DNA of 64,000 nucleotides from Planctomycetota bacterium (GTDB taxonomy: Bacteria > Planctomycetota > Planctomycetia > Planctomycetales > Planctomycetaceae): assembly GCA_023417655.1 (NCBI GenBank), contig JAEZFD010000038.1:39114-103113 (forward strand), read 5' to 3'. Shown one piece after another: positions 1 to 9,084 of the stretch. Numbering within the stretch: position 1 is the first letter of the stretch; the number at the start of each line of letters is the position of its first letter. Both the position numbers and the translations under genes were made by a program. The notes under the pieces were generated by a model. That model was not told the origin of the DNA. It saw only the letters and a program-made list of their open reading frames with translations, and made no database searches.

Positions 1-216
1 TTTGCCGATACACGGGAACTCGGGACTCCAGTCACCGTCAATCTCTCAGACGTGATTCCAGGCTGGCAGGAGGGGATTCGTGGAATGCGAGTCGGCGGGC
101 GTCGCCGCCTGATCGTCCCCCCCTCACTGGCATACGGAGTTCCCGGGGTCGGTGATGTGATTCCACCTGACTCTACCCTCGTCTTCGAAGTCGATCTCAT
201 GGGGGTTGAAAACTGA
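1..216 (+). CDS. FKBP-type peptidyl-prolyl cis-trans isomerase, C-terminal part
   Basis: The reading frame is open from the first base of the window and ends at TGA 214-216, giving the last 71 residues of a protein whose start lies outside. The translation carries the FKBP core signature: VIPGWQEGIRGMRVGG, then RRRLIVPPSLAYG, then DVIPPDSTLVFEVDL. In this family these segments line the hydrophobic pocket that catalyses prolyl bond isomerisation. The fragment ends right after the last beta strand, as in single-domain FKBPs, so there is no C-terminal extension. Whether the protein is exported cannot be judged without its N-terminus. A hairpin terminator follows 52 bases downstream. The family call is secure; paralogue identity is not. 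Confidence 0.9.
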   Translation, partial: FADTRELGTPVTVNLSDVIPGWQEGIRGMRVGGRRRLIVPPSLAYGVPGVGDVIPPDSTLVFEVDLMGVEN

Positions 217-267
217 CGCGCGCTGGAGCTTACGCAAAGTCCCGATGACCAATTGACCACCAGAAAT

Positions 268-301
268 GCGACCTTCCGTTATGCCGGCGGGTCGCTTTTT
301 G
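268..301 (+). terminator. Rho-independent terminator after the FKBP gene
   Basis: A perfect 6-bp stem (gcgacc at 268-273, ggtcgc at 290-295) closes a 16-base loop and is followed directly by five T. It lies 52 bases after the FKBP stop and nothing else on this strand ends nearby. Confidence 0.6.
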
Positions 302-565
302 CCTTTTAACCATATGATTGAACGAGCAATTAAGGTGACGTAAAAAAGTTTCGGCTCCTCTCATTAAATCTGCATCTCAAAACCTGACTACGGTTTTGTC
401 ATCCAAGCGAGTCGTGTGGAGAAAGCTGCCTCCCGTGGGAGGATTCATTGTTGAACCGAACGTAACTTACGAACGCATAAAAGCTGCTTGACTAAACTTC
501 TTATTCGGTCTAGCTTTGATGGGACACCCAGATTCCTATCTCATCTGAACGCTAGTCGGGCACCT
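302..565. other. Intergenic region upstream of lipoprotein gene
   Basis: No coding region or RNA gene is recognisable. The stretch is AT-richer than its neighbours between about 305 and 380 and presumably holds the promoter of the lipoprotein/DUF1559 pair, but no convincing -35/-10 pair could be picked out. Confidence 0.4.
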
Positions 566-997
566 ATGGGAACTTATTCCCTCTTTCGCATCTGCTTCCT
601 GTGCGCATGCACCTTAATCATCCCTCTGTCGGGATGCGGTGGAGACGCAAATCGATCAGGAGTTCAAGGAACCGTCACACTCGACGGGGCTCCCCTGCCG
701 GAGGGGACAATCCAGTTTGTGCCCGCCCCCGGTGTCAGTGGGCCCCCGGTTCAAATGCAGATCCAGAACGGGAAATTTGCCTCTGAAGCGGTTACTAAGC
801 CGGCCATCGGAACGAATCTCGTTCAGATCACGGCGATGAAGAAGTCAGGAAAGAAAGTCAAATCGATCATGGGAGAGGAGTCTGACGAAGTCATCCAGTA
901 TCTCCCTGCGAAATACAACGAATTCACTGAACTGCGTGCGGAAATCAAGTCGGGCTCGAATCAACTCGATTTCCCGCTGCAGTCCGCTGGCAAGTGA
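566..997 (+). CDS. Small lipoprotein with carboxypeptidase-regulatory-like domain
   Basis: A 143-residue predicted lipoprotein. The N-terminus MGTYSLFRICFLCACTLIIP followed by LSGC is a typical signal peptide with lipobox, so the mature protein would begin at Cys24 and be lipid-anchored in the envelope. ATG 566 is preferred over an in-frame TTG at 488 because the upstream extension would bury the signal peptide. The mature part has the pattern G-x-VTLDGAPLPEGTIQFVP found in the many small planctomycete lipoproteins that accompany DUF1559 proteins; it looks like a single beta-sandwich. It ends 51 bases before the DUF1559 gene and is probably co-transcribed with it. The biochemical role of this family is unknown. 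Confidence 0.8.
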   Translation: MGTYSLFRICFLCACTLIIPLSGCGGDANRSGVQGTVTLDGAPLPEGTIQFVPAPGVSGPPVQMQIQNGKFASEAVTKPAIGTNLVQITAMKKSGKKVKSIMGEESDEVIQYLPAKYNEFTELRAEIKSGSNQLDFPLQSAGK

Positions 998-1048
998 TGA
1001 GTTGATGCATTTTCTTTGTTTCTACTGCTTTGAGTAAGGTCGATCGTC

Positions 1049-2106
1049 ATGGCGATTTCTCAGTGCGCCTCTCCGAAACGTGTCATCAAGCAGCGCGGTT
1101 TCACTTTGATCGAATTGCTTGTCGTCATTGCCATTATCGCTGTGCTGATTGCACTGCTGCTGCCTGCCGTCCAACAGGCCCGGGAAGCGGCCCGTCGTTC
1201 GCAGTGTAAGAACAACCTGAAACAGATCGGGTTGGCGATGCACAACTACGTCGATGTCTATGGGACATTCCCAATCGGTTCGCTTTACGGGCTTTCACCC
1301 GCCTATGCCCCTTATAGCAGCAACCAGACGATCTGGAGTGCACGACTTCTGCCTTACATGGATCAGACCGCAATCTTTAACAAGATTGACTTCGACAAGC
1401 ATCCCGCTCGCAGCAGCGCTGCGAATCTCGAAATCGCGAAAACCGAGTTACCGGCATTTCGATGTCCCACTGACGGGAACGGGCGTGGAAGCCTCGGTGC
1501 CGGATTTGATCAGACAGGCCCGTCGAATTATGTAGTCTGCGTCGGTGGAGGGAGTGGGACCGATGACGACGGCCGTGGCGGTGGAGGAAGCGGAACGGCC
1601 CCTCCATTCTCAGTCCCCGGTGGAAACTCAACCTGGTATGCGTGCCCGCAGAATAATGGCATGCAGCGCGGCATTTTCTCGGCGAACAGTTCCACCAAAA
1701 TGTCCATGATCACGGATGGAAGCTCGAATACCGCAGCCGCATCTGAGTGTCTGGTCGGGATTCCCCGTTACAACCAGACCAGCCCCGCCGGTGATACGAA
1801 CTGCAACCCGTCAGGACTGGGATCAGGAACCACGCGTCGAACGAACAGTGGAATGTCATGGTTGTTCGGGGAGCAGATTCCCGGATGGTACTACTCCGCC
1901 ATGTATACCCCGAACTTCCGACGTGCTCCGACGACTGCACGAACAATGCGATCGGCGGTGCCTATGTCGCACGCAGTCAGCATACTGGCGGGGTGCAGGT
2001 GGTCATGGCTGACGGTGCGGTCCGGTTCGTCTCAGACAACATCAACCGCGATACCTGGCGTGATGTCGGCAATCGTGCCGACGGTCGGGTTGTGGGCGAG
2101 TTCTGA
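1049..2106 (+). pseudogene. DUF1559 prepilin-like protein, frameshifted near its 3' end
   Basis: The N-terminus has a short basic leader, the type IV prepilin methylation motif GFTLIE and a hydrophobic helix ending in [12 protein letters not shown], followed by the DUF1559 body ([19 protein letters not shown]-like elements). Frame 2 is good DUF1559 sequence up to about 1915 ([11 protein letters not shown]). Beyond that the family's C-terminal block ([20 protein letters not shown] ... ending GEF) is found only in frame 1, stopping at TGA 2104-2106. One base appears to be missing between about 1910 and 1925. Read without correction, frame 2 runs on to 2239 with no family resemblance and overlaps the convergent gene. 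This is either a recent loss-of-function mutation or an assembly error; no slippery heptamer is obvious. DUF1559 proteins are thought to be surface pseudopilins of unknown function. Confidence 0.8.
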
Positions 2107-2139
2107 TCACGGCAGCCAATCGGCTGACGTCCTCACGAA

Positions 2140-3858
2140 TCACAGCTGTTTCGACATCCGCTCTGCCAGTCTGAGCAGGGCGTGGCTGACGTCGTTGGGT
2201 TCGAGTTGCACGTTCAGAATGCTGAAGGCGTCGGTGTGACCAATAGCAGCCTGCATGGACTGCACGAATTCGCCATAGGTCTTCACCTCAAATCCCCAGC
2301 CGCCGCCGAGCAGATCCGGGAGGCGGTGATAGTTCCAGTTGAGGATGTCATTAAACGGACCTTCCTGAAGGAACCGCTCGGTCGTATATCCCTTGTTGTT
2401 CAGGACAATCACAATCGGATTAAACCCATTTCTGACAACACTCGAGAGCTCAAGACAGGTCATCTGGAAAGCACCGTCTCCCACAAGGACAATGGGACGC
2501 AGGTTCCGATTCGCAACCTGCACCCCCAGTGCTGCAGGGACAGCGAAACCCATTGAGGCGTAATAGGCCGGGCTCAGAAACTCGGTGTGCTGATGAATCG
2601 TGAGGTCGGACGCCCCGAACAATGAGTCTCCGACATCGGCGATGACCACCAGATTCTCATTGAGGATCTGGTCGATGTAATCGAACAGAGCAGCTGTCGT
2701 GATTTTGTCCTTTGGACGATGCTTCCCGGCGGAGCGGGGCGTGTGCTGAGGATAGACCGGTTTCGACTTACGGAGCTTCTCGGCACCTAGTCCGGTGACG
2801 AAGTCTTTCAACAGAACATCATGAAAGTGATGATGCCCGATGCGGAGTTGCTCGCTGGTGATGAGCATGCAGCGACCGGGGTCCAGCTTGGCGGTAAAGA
2901 TCCCTAAATTGATGTCCGTCATAAAGGTGCCCAGCATGACAACGCAGTCACTTTCTTCAACGAACTGCGTCACCTGAGGGCGGCCCATTGCCCCTTCATA
3001 GACTCCGACATACAGAGGATGACGCTCGCTGATGACTGACTTCCCCAGCAGTGTCGCGCAGATGGGAATCTGATTCTTTTCAGCGAGTTTGAGAACCTCC
3101 GCCTGCAGTCCGAAGCGGTGGATCTCGACGCCGGCGAGAATCACAGGGGACTTGGCAGCCGCGATTCTTTCTCGGGCGGAAAGCAGCGCGGCTTCCAGTG
3201 CATCGCTGTTACTTTGAAAAGAGAGCCGATGAGCCTCATGCGGCCCGAGTGCGGCGGCTTTGACACGGTCTCGCGGGATTTCCAGATACACAGGGCGTTT
3301 AAAACGCAGAGCCGCTTCGAGGCAGCGATCAATCTCCCGGAATGCCGTCAGCGGATCATCGAGACTGGCGCTCGCGACCGTGATCTTTTCGAAGATCTCT
3401 CGCTGCGTCTGAAAATCACGCACCTTGTGATGCAGCAGCGGATCATTCCGCCGCTCATGAATTCCAGGGGCTCCGCTGATGACAACGACAGGTGACTTTT
3501 CCGCGAAGGCCCCGGCAATGGAGTTACAGAGGCTCAACCCACCGACGCAGTACGTCACGCAGACGGCGCCCAAGCCGTTAACTCTTGCATAAGCATCGGC
3601 CGCGTAGCCGGCATTGTCCTCTCGGGTGCAACCGATCACTCGAATCGGACTTTCTTCCAGCATCCCATAGAACTGTAGAACGAAGTCACCGGGGATCCCG
3701 AAAACATCCTTCAGGCCAGATTCGTAGAGCCGGTCGATGAGATATTGACCGATCGTCAGTGGCGTGGCGATCACATGCCCATTGGATAACGGAAGTCTCG
3801 TCACCGCCGGGGTGCTGGACTTTTTGGAAGACCTTGAAGCAGATGGTTCACGGCGCAT
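2140..3858 (-). CDS. Thiamine-diphosphate-dependent 2-oxoacid decarboxylase (pyruvate/indolepyruvate decarboxylase type)
   Basis: A 572-residue protein with the three-domain layout of pyruvate, indolepyruvate and phenylpyruvate decarboxylases, normal in length. Visible landmarks: the PYR-domain catalytic glutamate at residue 80 in [15 protein letters not shown]; the His-His pair at 143-144 (LLHHK) that marks decarboxylases within the ThDP family; and the ThDP/Mg motif GDGAFQMT near 460 with NN about 26 residues later. These residues support non-oxidative decarboxylation of a 2-oxoacid to an aldehyde in the cytoplasm. The first 30 residues are Ser/Lys-rich and not conserved, so the true start may be slightly further in. 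The substrate cannot be set from sequence. It converges on the DUF1559 gene with a 33-base gap. Confidence 0.85.
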   Translation of the reverse strand: MRREPSASRSSKKSSTPAVTRLPLSNGHVIATPLTIGQYLIDRLYESGLKDVFGIPGDFVLQFYGMLEESPIRVIGCTREDNAGYAADAYARVNGLGAVCVTYCVGGLSLCNSIAGAFAEKSPVVVISGAPGIHERRNDPLLHHKVRDFQTQREIFEKITVASASLDDPLTAFREIDRCLEAALRFKRPVYLEIPRDRVKAAALGPHEAHRLSFQSNSDALEAALLSARERIAAAKSPVILAGVEIHRFGLQAEVLKLAEKNQIPICATLLGKSVISERHPLYVGVYEGAMGRPQVTQFVEESDCVVMLGTFMTDINLGIFTAKLDPGRCMLITSEQLRIGHHHFHDVLLKDFVTGLGAEKLRKSKPVYPQHTPRSAGKHRPKDKITTAALFDYIDQILNENLVVIADVGDSLFGASDLTIHQHTEFLSPAYYASMGFAVPAALGVQVANRNLRPIVLVGDGAFQMTCLELSSVVRNGFNPIVIVLNNKGYTTERFLQEGPFNDILNWNYHRLPDLLGGGWGFEVKTYGEFVQSMQAAIGHTDAFSILNVQLEPNDVSHALLRLAERMSKQL

Positions 3859-4064
3859 GTGAAGTCCCTTCCCAAACTGTCAGGCTGAAACGGGTCTCAG
3901 CTCACTGAACGGTTACCAGTGCCGGGCGAATCTCATTATAACGGTGTCCAGCAGATCGTGGGGAGACGAGTCCGACGATCAGAACCGTTTGCGACTGGGA
4001 ATGGACGATACTACCAGCTTTCAGGCCGTCCCGATGACCCGCGTCGCTTGTACTTGAGGATGTG

Positions 4065-4865
4065 ATGGAAATCAGGAAATTCGCGGAGCAGATCCTGTTG
4101 TCTCCGCAGTTGGATCTCAAACTGGAACCCTGGAAGGGGGACTGGACCGATCACGAACCCGGAGAAGCCCTGCGTCCGATCGAACCCGCCCGGCCGGACG
4201 ACCTGAAGTTCGCTGCACGCAGAACCGCACCGAAACTCCCCTCCCCGAAGGCACTGGAGCAGCCGGAGAAACGGGCCATCGCCCATCACATTCTCGCGAA
4301 TCATGAATTGCAGGCACTTGAGGTCATGGCCTGGACGCTTCTCGCCTTCCCGGAAGCACCCACTGAATTCCGAACCGGCATGGTCTGGGTGATGATGGAC
4401 GAGCAGCGTCACACCCGAATGCACATCGAGAGAGCAGCCAAACTCGGACTCACATTCGGCGAGCTGCCGGTGAACTGCTACATCTGGAAGAAGGCGATGT
4501 CGTTCTCCAATGTGCTCGACTACCTTGCCGGACTCCCTCTCGTTTTCGAAGGGGCGAATCTCGATCATTCGCTCGAACTGGCAGAAGCGTTCTCACAGGC
4601 AGGTGACGAACGAAGTGCCGCGCTGATGCGAGTCATCCATCGCGACGAAATAGAACACGTTCGCTTCGGACTGGAATGGTTGCGAAAGCTGAAGCCAGAA
4701 CATCAGACCGACTGGGAGGCTTTTGAATCGCATCTCCACTGGCCACTCCGCGCCGCCAAAGCCCGGGGCGAGGTCTTTCAGCGTGAAGCGCGTCGAGAGG
4801 CGGGAATGTCAGATGAGTTCATTCATCGCCTGGAAACTGCTGAGAAAGACCCGCCCGGCGTCTGA
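4065..4865 (+). CDS. DUF455 ferritin-like protein
   Basis: A 266-residue all-helical protein of the DUF455 family, which has a ferritin-like four-helix bundle related to diiron proteins such as MiaE. Candidate metal ligands lie in the repeated E...ExxH pattern: AHHILANHELQALEVMA, VMMDEQRHTRMHIERA, VFEGANLDHS and HRDEIEHVRFGLEW. The spacing (Glu/His pairs in four helices) suggests a diiron or similar metal site, but the reaction is unknown. GTG 4062 is an alternative start in frame; ATG 4065 is preferred since tgagga at 4055-4060 then has a better distance. The gene stands alone between divergent and convergent neighbours. Confidence 0.8.
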   Translation: MEIRKFAEQILLSPQLDLKLEPWKGDWTDHEPGEALRPIEPARPDDLKFAARRTAPKLPSPKALEQPEKRAIAHHILANHELQALEVMAWTLLAFPEAPTEFRTGMVWVMMDEQRHTRMHIERAAKLGLTFGELPVNCYIWKKAMSFSNVLDYLAGLPLVFEGANLDHSLELAEAFSQAGDERSAALMRVIHRDEIEHVRFGLEWLRKLKPEHQTDWEAFESHLHWPLRAAKARGEVFQREARREAGMSDEFIHRLETAEKDPPGV

Positions 4866-4886
4866 CGTTCATGCAACGACAGTGGC

Positions 4887-5753
4887 CTACTTCTTCAGGA
4901 GATGCTGGTCGAACCAGTTCAAGAGGGCTTCCTGCATCTGAACCTGTTCGATGCCTTTAAAGGCATGTCCGGCTCCGCTGATAATCAGCAGTTCATGGGG
5001 CGCGCCTTCTTTTTCGAAAGCCTTTGCCATGCGTTCGCCGTGTGAGAGGGGGACAAGATCGTCCTTCTCGCCATAGATCAGCAGTGCGGCGGCGTCATCC
5101 TTCGAAGCGTGTTCAAGTGGCGAGACTGAGACTTCCTGCTCTTGGGGGAAATCCAGAGCGACGAATCGCTGCTTGAGTGGGAACAGATCTGCGAGCTTGG
5201 TCGGAGCCACGACTGCCACAATGGCAGCAACGCGATTGCTGACTCGGTCGACCGGATCTTTCGCATTCGGATTCCCTTCATCTGACGTTGTCCCCAGCAT
5301 CAACGTCAGGTGTCCGCCTGCACTGAATCCGTAAACTCCGAGACGGTCTGCATCGATGCCATAGTCCGACTGATGTGCCCGGATGAAACGCACGGCCCGC
5401 CGGACATCCGACACCGCATCAGGCACTTTAAAATAAGGGCTGCTTCCATGCCGGACGAGAAACAGGGTGTAGCCCTTGTCGACCAGAGCCTCATGGACGT
5501 TCGGAGTTTTCGTGTTCTTTCGGATGATGCTCTCCGGTGGGATCCAAGTGGAGACCCAGCCGCCACTCACGATAAACAGCACCCCTGCCCCGTTCTGTTT
5601 CTCTGGCCGAATAACATCATAGGTCAACGCCATTCCCGCTTTGTGCCCGTAGACGACATCGGGAATGATGGTGAATTCACCCGCCCGCAGGGGGACGTTT
5701 AACAGCAACAGCAATCCGGCCGAAAGCGCAATGGTGGGGAAGCCTCGCATCAT
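4887..5753 (-). CDS. Exported alpha/beta hydrolase
   Basis: A 288-residue alpha/beta-hydrolase with a Sec-type signal peptide (MMRGFPTIALSAGLLLLLNV ... RAG). The nucleophile elbow is YGFSAGGH (G-x-S-x-G), the acid is probably the Asp in YGEKDDLVPLS, and the His is in SGAGHAFKG; all three are in the expected order and spacing for a dienelactone-hydrolase/BD-FAE-like esterase or S9-type peptidase fold. The N-terminal half (TYDVIRPEKQNGAGVLFIVSGG) fits planctomycete secreted esterases acting on polysaccharide side groups, but the substrate is not deducible. It converges with the DUF455 gene, 21 bases apart. Confidence 0.8.
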   Translation of the reverse strand: MMRGFPTIALSAGLLLLLNVPLRAGEFTIIPDVVYGHKAGMALTYDVIRPEKQNGAGVLFIVSGGWVSTWIPPESIIRKNTKTPNVHEALVDKGYTLFLVRHGSSPYFKVPDAVSDVRRAVRFIRAHQSDYGIDADRLGVYGFSAGGHLTLMLGTTSDEGNPNAKDPVDRVSNRVAAIVAVVAPTKLADLFPLKQRFVALDFPQEQEVSVSPLEHASKDDAAALLIYGEKDDLVPLSHGERMAKAFEKEGAPHELLIISGAGHAFKGIEQVQMQEALLNWFDQHLLKK

Positions 5754-5894
5754 CTCTCCGTTTCAGATCAGTAACAGGTCTCAACCAACGTCAGTCCGTC
5801 TCCCTGTCAGGATTTCATCCCAAACCCGGACGCTCGACTTATTTCACATTTGTTCGAAATGGTTCGAATCGAGCCGCCCTGATTGAGCCTCCGA

Positions 5895-6791
5895 TCAGAA
5901 CCGGGCCTTCCGCTGTGAGAGATACTCAACCAGAGCTTTGTCGAACCGCATGCTGGTATCCAGCTCGACGAAATCAACTCCCATCTTTCGACAGGCAGTT
6001 TTGTATTCTTCTCTCAGCTGAGTAATGGCTTCGATGTAATCCGCCCGGATTCCCGCCGCATCAACGGTCAGCATTTCCCCTGTTTCAGGATCGCTCAGTT
6101 CGCAGATTCCCTGAAAAGGAAACGCGACTTCTGCTTCGTCGAGAATATGGAACACGATCACATCGTGCCCGGCAAAGCGAATCATCCGCAGAGCGTCAAT
6201 GATCGGCTGCGAGTCACTGAGCAAATCTGAAAACAGCATGATCAGGCTTTTGTGCCGGACCATTGGAATGAACTGGCGCAGTGCATTTGCAACGCCGGTC
6301 GTTCCCTGAGGCCGAGCCTTCGAGAGCAGTGCCAGAATGTTCGCGAGTTGCGAGCGTTTGCTGCGGGCGGGAAGACTGGCCCGCAACTTGTCGTCGAAGG
6401 TTGCGAGTCCAACGGGATCCTGCTGATGTACCATCATGTAGGCCAATGCCGCGGCCAGACAGATGGAATAGTCAAACTTGGTCAGGTCCTGCCGATAGGT
6501 GTACCCCATGCTTTCGGAGAGATCCATCAGCAGGTAGCCGGTGATGTTCGTCTCGGCCTGATACTTCTTGACGTAATAGCGGTCGGTCTTGGCATAGACG
6601 AGCCAGTCGAGGTCTCTGGGATCGTCCCCCTGCGAATAGCGTCGATGCTCGCTGAACTCGACGCTGAATCCTTGGAACGGACTCGCATGCAGGCCGCTGA
6701 GAAAGCCTTCGACAATGAAGCGGGCCCGCAGGTCGAGTCGCGCGACATTCCGGATCACTTCCGGTTTCAGATAACTCTCGACATTTGCCAT
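5895..6791 (-). CDS. DUF58 domain protein (vWA-like fold)
   Basis: A 298-residue DUF58 protein. Family hallmarks are present: a start resembling YLKPEVIRNVARLDLRARFIVEGFLSG, then the signature FSEHRRYSQGDDPRDLDWLVYAKTDRYYVKKYQ, and a vWA-like segment with a MIDAS-type DLSESM. DUF58 proteins usually accompany a MoxR AAA ATPase and are thought to act in chaperone-like assembly or metal-cofactor insertion; no moxR gene lies in this window. An in-frame GTG at 6863 would add 24 residues without similarity to the family, so ATG 6791 is chosen; neither has a strong ribosome-binding site. Confidence 0.85.
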   Translation of the reverse strand: MANVESYLKPEVIRNVARLDLRARFIVEGFLSGLHASPFQGFSVEFSEHRRYSQGDDPRDLDWLVYAKTDRYYVKKYQAETNITGYLLMDLSESMGYTYRQDLTKFDYSICLAAALAYMMVHQQDPVGLATFDDKLRASLPARSKRSQLANILALLSKARPQGTTGVANALRQFIPMVRHKSLIMLFSDLLSDSQPIIDALRMIRFAGHDVIVFHILDEAEVAFPFQGICELSDPETGEMLTVDAAGIRADYIEAITQLREEYKTACRKMGVDFVELDTSMRFDKALVEYLSQRKARF

Positions 6792-6935
6792 CGTGGACAG
6801 ACCACTTTTGTATGAGGGTTTCTGAAGGCAGGCAGAAGGAGAAACGTTACTGACTTCAGCCACTCTAAGTCATTCCGGGCGAAAAAGTACACTCCAGCAC
6901 CTTTGGAGCAATCGCGCCTGAGGTACTGAAATTCA

Positions 6936-7277
6936 TCATGAGCGGCGATTGGCTCCTGTTAGCCAGGGCCAGAGCCACATCAGGGTGAAAAAGAGACCGG
7001 CGAAGGGAATTAGGATCTGCGGTCGCTGAATTACCTTCCCCAGCAGCACCATTCCGACGGCGATGGCAACGATCCACAAGGGAGAGAAGTTGGCCCAGGC
7101 AGCGGCACGGCCCTTTGTCGGCATTCCCAGCCAGAAGGCGCCGAGCAGGAGGCTCGCCCGAATCAGACTGCCACACCAGAGATTCCCCCAACTGTCAAAC
7201 AAACCAATCGCCAGTCCCGAAAAGAGAAACGTCGCGGCGAGGCATCCGACGAGCAATCGATTCCATTTTGGCTGCAT
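6936..7277 (-). CDS. Small integral membrane protein, unknown function
   Basis: A predicted 113-residue protein dominated by hydrophobic stretches: roughly LLVGCLAATFLFSGLAIGLF, then LIRASLLLGAFWLG, then LWIVAIAVGMVLLGKVI and ILIPFAGLFFTLMWLW, consistent with four membrane helices. An in-frame ATG at 7313 would add 12 residues; the internal ATG is preferred because the basic MQPKWNR sits just before the first helix. It lies 145 bases upstream of the DUF58 gene on the same strand and may be co-transcribed with it. No family is recognised. Confidence 0.6.
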   Translation of the reverse strand: MQPKWNRLLVGCLAATFLFSGLAIGLFDSWGNLWCGSLIRASLLLGAFWLGMPTKGRAAAWANFSPLWIVAIAVGMVLLGKVIQRPQILIPFAGLFFTLMWLWPWLTGANRRS

Positions 7278-7313
7278 GTATTTTGATACCAGAGCTGTGA
7301 ACAGGCACTGCAA

Positions 7314-7778
7314 ATGAATGCGGAGTTACGACAAGTTCCAAAAAATCTCGGGACCCATCGGATTCGCAGGCCGATATTAACTAACGGGGGGAATGCTGTC
7401 CGCTGATCTCATCAGCGCGCCGCCAGCAAGCGGCCATTCCTGAATTGCGAGAGTCCTGAATTCCGTTCCGAACGGTCCGTTTTCCATGGCGAATGGGAAA
7501 ATGGGGAGAACTTCTCCGGACCGAACGGCGCAGATTGGCGAATCTGTGTGAATTCAATGACTTTTGCAAAAGTCTGCAGGGCTATGCGAAATGGCGTTGA
7601 CCGGAATCCCGGTGAGCGACAGTTCGTTACAGACAGGATGAACGTGATCGGCTCTAGGGCCGCGGCGCGCGGATTCTCTCTGTTCAGTCTTGCCAGCGTT
7701 CCTCTCATCACCGGGACCTCTGCAACCTGAGTTGCCGGGTCGAGATGGAGTTCAAGTTCCCAAGCTGACCGACTGACA
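7314..7778. other. Non-coding gap
   Basis: No gene is supported. Short open frames here lack ribosome-binding sites and family resemblance; a long minus-strand frame is antisense to the lipoprotein gene. The region separates two divergent genes and should hold promoters for both. Confidence 0.4.
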
Positions 7779-8792
7779 ATGCCCTTCAGCCGATTCCTTT
7801 TCCTGCTTTTGCTGCTGTCGACGGGCTGTGCCCGTACCGCCGTGGTGAAATTCTGGAAACCGGCTGGGACAGATGTCTCGGATCTCGACCGAATCGCCGT
7901 AATGGAGTTTAACGGTAACTCCGGGGATTCCGTGGCCAGCTCTCTCGCGGGCCAGCTCTGGGATAACGACTTTTTCACAGTTGTGGAACCTTCCAAGTTC
8001 CAGCCGCCGGTCCAGATGGCAAGCTTCGTCGGATCGGAAGAGTCTGCTTTTCCACCGCTGGATTTGGTCCTCACGAATGCCCGATCACAGGGAATCGATG
8101 GAGTGGTGATCGGTGAAGTACTGGAATACCATTGCGAGGATCGACAGATCCGCCGGACGCCATTCCGCCCGGGACTCGAACCGACAACCGTGGAGAATTC
8201 GGAAGGAAAGCGACTGGATCCCCGTGATGCGGTGATTCGTGAAGGACGTGTCACGGTCTCGTTTCGGCTGGTGGATGCCGAGTCCGGAGAGATTCGCGCC
8301 GAGCAGAAGTTCACTCACGAGTTCCAACAGCTTGTCGACAAAGGCTCGCAGATCCCGACTCAGGGGGAAGTGCTTGAGCAGCTCACGCAGCGATGTCTGC
8401 AGGACATCGTCGACTGTCTGACCCCGCATGAGGCCACCACGAAAGTCAAACTCGCTCAGAGTGACCCACTTTCCCGATCCCGACGAGAAGCCCGAGAGGG
8501 AATGCAGCTCGCGCATGCTGGGAAATGGGATCAGGCCGAAGCGAAGTGGCAGTCGGCTCTGGAAAAGGATCCGGATAACCACGCCGTGCTGTTCAATCTG
8601 GCCATGGTCGCTGACCACCGACGTGATTACGCCCGGGCTGAGGAACTGGCGATGCAGGCAATGCGTCTGCAATACAAGGATCTCTACGCTGAGGGTCTGG
8701 AGCAGATTCGCGCTCGCAAGTCAGCTGCGAACAAAGTCAACGAGCAGCGTGAATCACAGCTCACGAAATTCTTTGCCGATGGCTGGCGGTAA
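7779..8792 (+). CDS. TPR-containing lipoprotein with CsgG/LpoB-like N-terminal domain
   Basis: A 337-residue predicted lipoprotein: MPFSRFLFLLLLL then STGC gives a signal peptide and lipobox. The first mature domain (DLDRIAVMEFNGNSGDSVASS ... NDFFTVVEPSKF) has the alternating strand/helix look of periplasmic CsgG/LpoB-type domains that begin with a conserved 'IAVxxF' strand. Residues about 235-330 contain a tetratricopeptide pair (GMQLAHAGKWDQAEAKWQSALEKDPDN and VLFNLAMVADHRRDYARAEELAMQAMRLQ). TPRs suggest protein binding at the outer membrane or in the periplasm. No operon partner is evident. The domain comparison is by eye only. Confidence 0.7.
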   Translation: MPFSRFLFLLLLLSTGCARTAVVKFWKPAGTDVSDLDRIAVMEFNGNSGDSVASSLAGQLWDNDFFTVVEPSKFQPPVQMASFVGSEESAFPPLDLVLTNARSQGIDGVVIGEVLEYHCEDRQIRRTPFRPGLEPTTVENSEGKRLDPRDAVIREGRVTVSFRLVDAESGEIRAEQKFTHEFQQLVDKGSQIPTQGEVLEQLTQRCLQDIVDCLTPHEATTKVKLAQSDPLSRSRREAREGMQLAHAGKWDQAEAKWQSALEKDPDNHAVLFNLAMVADHRRDYARAEELAMQAMRLQYKDLYAEGLEQIRARKSAANKVNEQRESQLTKFFADGWR

Positions 8793-9084
8793 CGCTTCCG
8801 ATAACTCCTAATCGCAAGTCTTTCTCTCGGTGCTTGCTGTACCGTCTGGTGGGCTACTCTCACTGGCCCGTCTGGAGGGGCATCCTCACCTCCGCGTGTT
8901 CCTCTGATCAAAACACTGCCTCTGATCGCTCTCTGATCGCTACATCCGTCATTGACGAATGGCAATGGATGCACGACAAAAGAATGTCGTCGCCTCTTGA
9001 TTGCTCGGGTCAGGGGACAGAGACATGATTCTCGCTCCTGCATCTCGTCTGCATTACGAATGACTGCTCACAAGGAGCTCAATC

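Noticed and set aside
2107..2239. Frame-2 extension of the DUF1559 gene
   Set aside because: The tail after the frameshift has no family resemblance and overlaps the convergent decarboxylase gene.
5860..5885. Possible tRNA T-arm (ggttcgaatcg)
   Set aside because: No acceptor stem, anticodon arm or CCA-side pairing could be drawn around it; chance match in a spacer.
7412..8314. Minus-strand open frame of 300 codons
   Set aside because: Mostly antisense to the TPR lipoprotein gene, which has a clear signal peptide and lipobox; the antisense translation is low-complexity.
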